Shown here piece after piece: positions 1-5,636 of a stretch of DNA of 5,636 nucleotides. The translations under genes were made by a program, and so were the position numbers. Each line of letters begins with the position of its first letter. Position 1 is the stretch's first letter. Source of the stretch: Pelomonas baiyunensis (GTDB lineage: Bacteria > Pseudomonadota > Gammaproteobacteria > Burkholderiales > Burkholderiaceae_C); contig NZ_JBIGIB010000012.1 in NCBI RefSeq assembly GCF_043555935.1, positions 1 through 5,636 of the forward strand, written 5' to 3'. The notes under the pieces were generated by a model. It saw only the letters and a program-made list of their open reading frames with translations. It did not search any database and had not been told where the DNA came from.

Positions 1-16
1 TGATTTCCCGCGCCGC

Positions 17-54
17 AAAAGCAAAACCCCCACCAGTTTGCACTGATGGGGGTT
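17..54 (-). terminator. Rho-independent terminator of the rRNA operon
   Basis: In the transcript, a 12-bp stem (arms 43-54 and 25-36) closes a 6-nt loop (37-42). It is G/C-rich with a run of five C-G pairs. It is followed by UUUU-GC-UUUU (26 down to 17), a slightly interrupted U tract. One pair is U-G in the minus-strand RNA but C-A in a plus-strand RNA, which supports minus-strand direction. It starts about 14 nt after the 5S 3' end, as expected for the end of an rrn operon. Positions 1-16, beyond it, show nothing recognisable. Confidence 0.93.
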
Positions 55-66
55 GGCTTCAATAAA
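50..66 (-). repeat. Copy 1 of split direct repeat flanking 5S
   Basis: On the + strand this copy reads GGGTTGGCTT (50-59) joined directly to CAATAAA (60-66). The same two blocks occur on the other side of 5S at 188-197 and 209-215, separated there by 11 nt. This copy overlaps the 5' arm of the terminator stem and the AU-rich 5S 3' flank. Confidence 0.7.
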
Positions 67-68
67 TA

Positions 69-182
69 GCCTGACGATGACCTACTTTCACACGGGAATC
101 CGCACTATCATCGGCGCTGACTCGTTTCACTGTCCTGTTCGGGATGGGAAGGAGTGGGACCAAGTCGCTATGGTCGTCAGGC
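69..182 (-). rRNA. rrf: 5S ribosomal RNA
   Basis: This is the 5S rRNA of the large subunit, which binds uL18, uL5 and bL25 in the central protuberance. The ends are set by the terminal helix I: 174-182 pairs perfectly with 69-77 over 9 bp. The mature ends may be a nucleotide or two inside these limits. The conserved loop sequence CCCAUCCCGAACAGG and the 3'-half GAUGAUAGUGCGG are present. The length of about 113-114 nt fits Burkholderiales 5S. It is the last gene of the operon, 174 nt after 23S and just before the terminator. It should be released by RNase E at the AU-rich flanks (UUUAUUG occurs on both sides) and then trimmed. Confidence 0.96.
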
Positions 183-187
183 TTGAC

Positions 188-215
188 GGGTTGGCTTACT
201 GGCACGGCCAATAAA
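188..215 (-). repeat. Copy 2 of split direct repeat flanking 5S
   Basis: On the + strand GGGTTGGCTT (188-197) and CAATAAA (209-215) match 50-59 and 60-66 exactly, with an 11-nt insert (198-208). Part of the insert helps build a 5-bp hairpin in the transcript (191-195 with 207-211). In the RNA the element holds UUUAUUGG upstream of 5S, a plausible RNase E region. Confidence 0.7.
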
Positions 216-232
216 CCCAATTCGTAGAGTCA

Positions 233-263
233 GCAGAGGTTTTCTGCACACTGCATTTTGCAG
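233..263 (-). other. Paired small hairpins in the 23S-5S spacer
   Basis: There are two adjacent hairpins in the RNA. One is GCAGA/UCUGC (233-237 with 243-247) and the other is CUGCA/UGCAG with an AAA loop (251-255 with 259-263). They fill the stretch (232-265) that is looped out of the long-range pairing with the 16S-23S spacer. Confidence 0.5.
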
Positions 264-343
264 CGGAATCAGCTATTTGATTGCGTCTCCAGACTTCTGA
301 AGAACAGCATAACTTGAACACTCACCTTGATCTGCAGTTTGCA

Positions 344-356
344 GTCAAAGTTATAG

Positions 357-363
<7 letters not shown>
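344..363 (-). repeat. Pre-23S processing stem, 3' strand (inner 20 bp)
   Basis: The + strand sequence GTCAAAGTTATAGGGTCAAG is the exact reverse complement of 3223-3242. In the transcript the two make a perfect 20-bp helix, 7 bp of which lie inside the mature 23S ends. This is the expected RNase III substrate for releasing pre-23S. RNase T or similar exonucleases would finish the ends. Confidence 0.92.
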
Positions 364-3222
<2,859 letters not shown>

Positions 3223-3229
<7 letters not shown>

Positions 3230-3242
3230 CTATAACTTTGAC
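3223..3242 (-). repeat. Pre-23S processing stem, 5' strand (inner 20 bp)
   Basis: This is the partner of 344-363, with perfect 20-nt complementarity across the 23S gene. The helix continues outward through shorter colinear blocks (3251-3255, 3262-3267, 3311-3320, 3324-3339, 3367-3373, 3380-3394, 3439-3446, 3447-3460). Confidence 0.92.
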
Positions 3243-3271
3243 AGCGCTGACTGCACTGTCGTCAAGGACTC

Positions 3272-3295
3272 AATTCAGATCTGAATTCAATTCAG
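3272..3295. repeat. Overlapping palindromes AATTCAG / CTGAATT / AATTCAG
   Basis: Positions 3272-3287 are a perfect 16-bp palindrome (AATTCAGATCTGAATT). The right arm is reused in a second inverted repeat, 3281-3287 with 3289-3295. The middle arm can therefore pair with either neighbour but not both. It lies in the part of the spacer that is looped out of the long pre-23S helix (3268-3310). Confidence 0.75.
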
Positions 3296-3344
3296 TATCC
3301 AAACTGTTTTTGAGTATTCACGCGTTACGCCGTTCTTCAAATAT

Positions 3345-3364
3345 CTAAGCAATTTCTTGCTCAG
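3345..3364 (-). other. 8-bp GAAA-tetraloop hairpin in spacer
   Basis: The RNA reads CUGAGCAA-GAAA-UUGCUUAG, an 8-bp stem (one G-U) capped by a GNRA tetraloop. It sits exactly where the 16S-23S spacer has extra sequence (3340-3366) relative to its pairing partner, since 297 and 298 on the other strand are adjacent. Confidence 0.65.
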
Positions 3365-3393
3365 TTGAAGTCTATGTTTGACGCAATCAAATA

Positions 3394-3438
3394 GTTGCCG
3401 ACGGCACGGTGCATCTTTCAATGCTTTCCGCCGACAAC
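3394..3438 (-). other. 11-bp hairpin in spacer
   Basis: RNA arms 3438-3428 and 3404-3394 pair over 11 bp (9 Watson-Crick, 2 U-G). They enclose a 23-nt loop with a possible inner 4-bp stem (3411-3414 with 3421-3424). The hairpin fits between two blocks of the long pre-23S helix (3439-3446 and 3380-3394). Confidence 0.6.
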
Positions 3439-3458
3439 GCTGATTCGACTCTACAAAT

Positions 3459-3470
3459 TGTTAAAGAACA
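3459..3470 (-). promoter_or_regulatory. Spacer boxA antitermination site
   Basis: The RNA is UGUUCUUUAACA, one base different from the E. coli rrn boxA (UGCUCUUUAACA). BoxA in nascent rRNA binds NusB-S10 and loads the rrn antitermination complex (NusA, NusG, SuhB). A second copy before 23S is standard in proteobacterial operons and keeps polymerase resistant to Rho through the large-subunit gene. Its last two bases overlap a block (3447-3460) complementary to 218-231. Confidence 0.88.
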
Positions 3471-3476
3471 ACAGCC

Positions 3477-3488
3477 GATCTTTCGATC
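3477..3488 (-). promoter_or_regulatory. boxB-like GAAA hairpin before spacer boxA
   Basis: The RNA is GAUC-GAAA-GAUC, a 4-bp stem that two U-G pairs can extend to 6 bp, with a GNRA loop. It ends 6 nt before boxA, in the boxB-boxA order seen in E. coli rrn operons. Functional importance of boxB in rrn antitermination is weak in E. coli, so this is a positional call. Confidence 0.5.
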
Positions 3489-3541
3489 AAGACTGGCAAA
3501 CCTCAGAAGAACATCTCGTTCCGCTGAGGTTTGCCAACCTT
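3489..3541 (-). other. 18-bp hairpin downstream of tRNA-Ala
   Basis: RNA arms 3541-3524 and 3506-3489 form an 18-bp stem (16 Watson-Crick, 2 G-U), of which the inner 13 bp (TGGCAAACCTCAG and its complement) are perfect. A 2x2 internal loop, a 4-bp stem (3509-3512 with 3518-3521) and a 5-nt loop complete it. It starts 13 nt after the tRNA-Ala CCA. No U tract follows, so it is not a terminator. It could be a nuclease entry site separating the tRNAs from pre-23S, or an extended boxB structure. Confidence 0.75.
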
Positions 3542-3554
3542 CTGATGAGTGAAC

Positions 3555-3630
3555 TGGTGGAGGATGACGGGATCGAACCGACGACCCCCTGCTTGCAAAG
3601 CAGGTGCTCTCCCAGCTGAGCTAATCCCCC
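3555..3630 (-). tRNA. trnA: tRNA-Ala (anticodon UGC)
   Basis: The 76-nt gene folds as a full cloverleaf. The acceptor GGGGGAU pairs with AUCCUCC, the D arm is GCUC/GAGC, the anticodon stem is CCUGC/GCAGG with loop UUUGCAA (anticodon at 3595-3597), the T loop is UUCGAUC, and CCA is encoded (3555-3557). The G3-U70 wobble that alanyl-tRNA synthetase recognises is present. The T stem has a U50-U64 mismatch, which I recall as common in Burkholderiales copies. Encoded second in the 16S-23S spacer, 22 nt after tRNA-Ile, it is cotranscribed with the rRNAs and freed by RNase P at the 5' end. Confidence 0.98.
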
Positions 3631-3652
3631 GTTCAGATTTCTCTGACTACCG

Positions 3653-3729
3653 TGGTGGGTCTGGCTGGATTCGAACCAGCGACCCCCGCCTTATCAAGAC
3701 GGTGCTCTAACCGACTGAGCTACAGACCC
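3653..3729 (-). tRNA. trnI: tRNA-Ile (anticodon GAU)
   Basis: The 77-nt gene has a complete cloverleaf. The acceptor GGGUCUG pairs with CAGACCC, the D arm is GCUC/GAGC, the anticodon stem is CCGUC/GGCGG (one U-G) with loop UUGAUAA (anticodon at 3693-3695), the T arm is GCUGG/CCAGC with loop UUCGAAU, and CCA is encoded (3653-3655). It reads AUC and AUU codons. The Ile-then-Ala pair between 16S and 23S is the classic proteobacterial arrangement. The 22 nt between the two tRNAs (3631-3652) hold nothing else. Confidence 0.98.
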
Positions 3730-3761
3730 ACGCGTAATTCTGCGTAGCCCGTTTCATCACC

Positions 3762-3788
3762 AGCCTGCCGAGGCCAGCTCGCCAGGCT
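3762..3788 (-). other. Hairpin between pre-16S stem and tRNA-Ile
   Basis: The RNA forms AGCCUG/CAGGCU (6 bp), a single G-G mismatch, CGAG/CUCG (4 bp) and a 5-nt loop CUGGC. There is no U tract, so a terminator is unlikely. It probably insulates the tRNA precursor from the 16S processing stem. Confidence 0.55.
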
Positions 3789-3819
3789 CACGCGATATTC
3801 ACTCACTGTTGTATGTTCG

Positions 3820-3852
3820 CAGCCGATAAGTGTGGGCGCTTAAAGCAAAGTG
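3820..3852 (-). repeat. Pre-16S processing stem, 3' strand
   Basis: These 33 nt are complementary in the transcript to leader positions 5555-5587, giving 28 Watson-Crick pairs, 4 G-U pairs and one C-A mismatch. This is the RNase III stem that encloses pre-16S. The arm begins CAGCCGATAAG on the + strand. Confidence 0.92.
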
Positions 3853-3919
3853 CTTGAGCTTTCGCTCTTAGTTGATCTTGCTCTGCATGCTCCTGAGAAC
3901 ATACGAGGCGCGATCTATC

Positions 3920-5446
<1,527 letters not shown>

Positions 5447-5532
5447 GATCTTGAATTTACTCAACGGAATCGAACAAAGACTATTTGCATAGCTTCATTC
5501 TCTTTCCGTGAGCGTTTAAAGTCCGAAGGACC

Positions 5533-5552
5533 GTCATCAGTCACCTGACAAC
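5533..5552 (-). other. 8-bp GUGA-tetraloop hairpin in leader
   Basis: The RNA is GUUGUCAG-GUGA-CUGAUGAC, an 8-bp stem (two wobble pairs) with a GNRA loop. It lies two nucleotides inside the long pre-16S stem. Confidence 0.65.
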
Positions 5553-5554
5553 AT

Positions 5555-5587
5555 CACTTCGCCTCAAACGCCCACGCTTATCGGCTG
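5555..5587 (-). repeat. Pre-16S processing stem, 5' strand
   Basis: This is the partner of 3820-3852 across the 16S gene. The RNA begins CAGCCGAUAAGCGUGGGCG. The four G-U pairs and one C-A mismatch mean the arms differ in DNA but still pair in RNA. The boxC-like GCGUGGGC is at 5570-5577. Confidence 0.92.
5570..5577 (-). promoter_or_regulatory. boxC-like element in leader
   Basis: The RNA GCGUGGGC resembles the GU-rich boxC of E. coli rrn leaders (UGUGUGGG). It is embedded in the pre-16S stem. Assignment rests on similarity and on position after boxA. Confidence 0.5.
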
Positions 5588-5592
5588 CTAAT

Positions 5593-5604
5593 TCTTAAAG
5601 AACA
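5593..5604 (-). promoter_or_regulatory. Leader boxA antitermination site
   Basis: The RNA is UGUUCUUUAAGA, differing from the spacer copy (UGUUCUUUAACA) at one base near the 3' end. It should recruit NusB-S10 and the rrn antitermination complex, and chaperone pre-16S folding. It lies 5 nt before the pre-16S stem. Its first half (with the base before it, AUGUUC) can also pair with the spacer at 3813-3818. Confidence 0.85.
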
Positions 5605-5636
5605 TCCGCATCACTCAGAACTTGCGCCCTTCGTTT

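Larger units (their letters stand above)
183..356 (-). other. 23S-5S internal spacer
   Basis: This 174-nt transcribed spacer has no tRNA or ORF. From the 23S end it contains the 3' strand of the pre-23S processing stem (up to 344-363). Further out are blocks complementary to the 16S-23S spacer: 325-330, 315-324, 298-313, 291-297, 273-287, 266-273 and 218-231. Two local hairpins, 233-247 (5 bp) and 251-263 (CUGCA-AAA-UGCAG), lie between the last two blocks. The remainder next to 5S (188-215) is the split repeat. Confidence 0.85.
3230..3554 (-). other. tRNA-Ala to 23S spacer (transcribed)
   Basis: This is a 325-nt spacer with no ORF or further tRNA. In transcription order it holds an 18-bp hairpin (3489-3541), a boxB-like GAAA hairpin (3477-3488) and boxA (3459-3470). 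A series of blocks follows that is complementary to the 23S-5S spacer, broken by local hairpins (3394-3438, 3345-3364, 3272-3295), and then the 20-bp pre-23S stem. Almost all of it can be assigned to RNA secondary structure. Confidence 0.85.
5447..5636 (-). other. rRNA operon leader (partial)
   Basis: These 190 nt lie upstream of 16S and are cut by the window edge. They contain boxA (5593-5604), the 5' strand of the pre-16S stem (5555-5587) with a boxC-like core, and three small hairpins on the 16S side: 5533-5552, 5520-5532 (GGUCC-UUC-GGACU) and 5481-5492 (CUAU-GCAA-AUAG). A weak 4-bp stem (5607-5610 with 5623-5626) sits where boxB would be. No -10/-35 promoter is convincing here; P1/P2 must lie beyond 5636. 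Confidence 0.85.

Noticed and set aside
183..356. Extra tRNA between 23S and 5S
   Set aside because: No cloverleaf, T-loop motif or encoded CCA end is present. The spacer is explained by pairing blocks and the 5S-flank repeat.
3489..3541. Possible Rho-independent terminator after tRNA-Ala
   Set aside because: The stem is strong, but it is followed by GAUCGAAAGAUC rather than a U tract, and termination here would abort the operon before 23S.
3395..3619. Open frame of 74 codons on the + strand across the spacer
   Set aside because: It runs antisense through boxA, the 18-bp hairpin and most of tRNA-Ala, so it is a shadow of structured RNA.
5607..5636. Possible promoter or boxB upstream of leader boxA
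   Set aside because: No credible -10/-35 pair is present, and the only stem is 4 bp with a 12-nt loop, too weak to annotate separately.

Overview
The window is one complete ribosomal RNA operon on the minus strand, with no protein-coding gene. In transcription order (right to left) it holds a leader with a NusB/S10-type boxA, 16S rRNA, tRNA-Ile(GAU), tRNA-Ala(UGC), a long spacer with a second boxA, 23S rRNA, 5S rRNA and a Rho-independent terminator. The promoter lies beyond the right edge.

The organism is a betaproteobacterium of the order Burkholderiales. The + strand carries, letter for letter, the target-complement sequences that I remember as the FISH probes BET42a (23S, 2198-2214) and BONE23a (16S, 4781-4797). 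The 16S 3' end (CCUCCUUUCU) and the Ile-Ala spacer order agree. From memory, the variable regions resemble the Roseateles/Mitsuaria/Pelomonas group (Sphaerotilaceae, near Comamonadaceae). That finer placement is tentative and needs a database comparison.

The mature genes look intact and ordinary. The decoding centre, anti-Shine-Dalgarno, peptidyl-transferase centre, macrolide site and sarcin-ricin loop are all wild type. There is no visible intervening sequence or intron, and both tRNAs encode CCA.

The interesting content is in the spacers. The sequences flanking 16S form a 33-bp processing stem with a single mismatch. The sequences flanking 23S form a much longer, colinear, branched complementarity of about 100 bp, running from 218-363 against 3223-3460. 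The unpaired insertions mostly fold into their own hairpins at the junctions, and many differences between the arms are G-U wobbles in the transcript. A well-formed 18-bp hairpin sits between tRNA-Ala and the spacer boxA. The two flanks of 5S share a split 17-nt direct repeat, which suggests an old 5S duplication. I see no undescribed genetic system here. The novelty, if any, is in pre-rRNA architecture.
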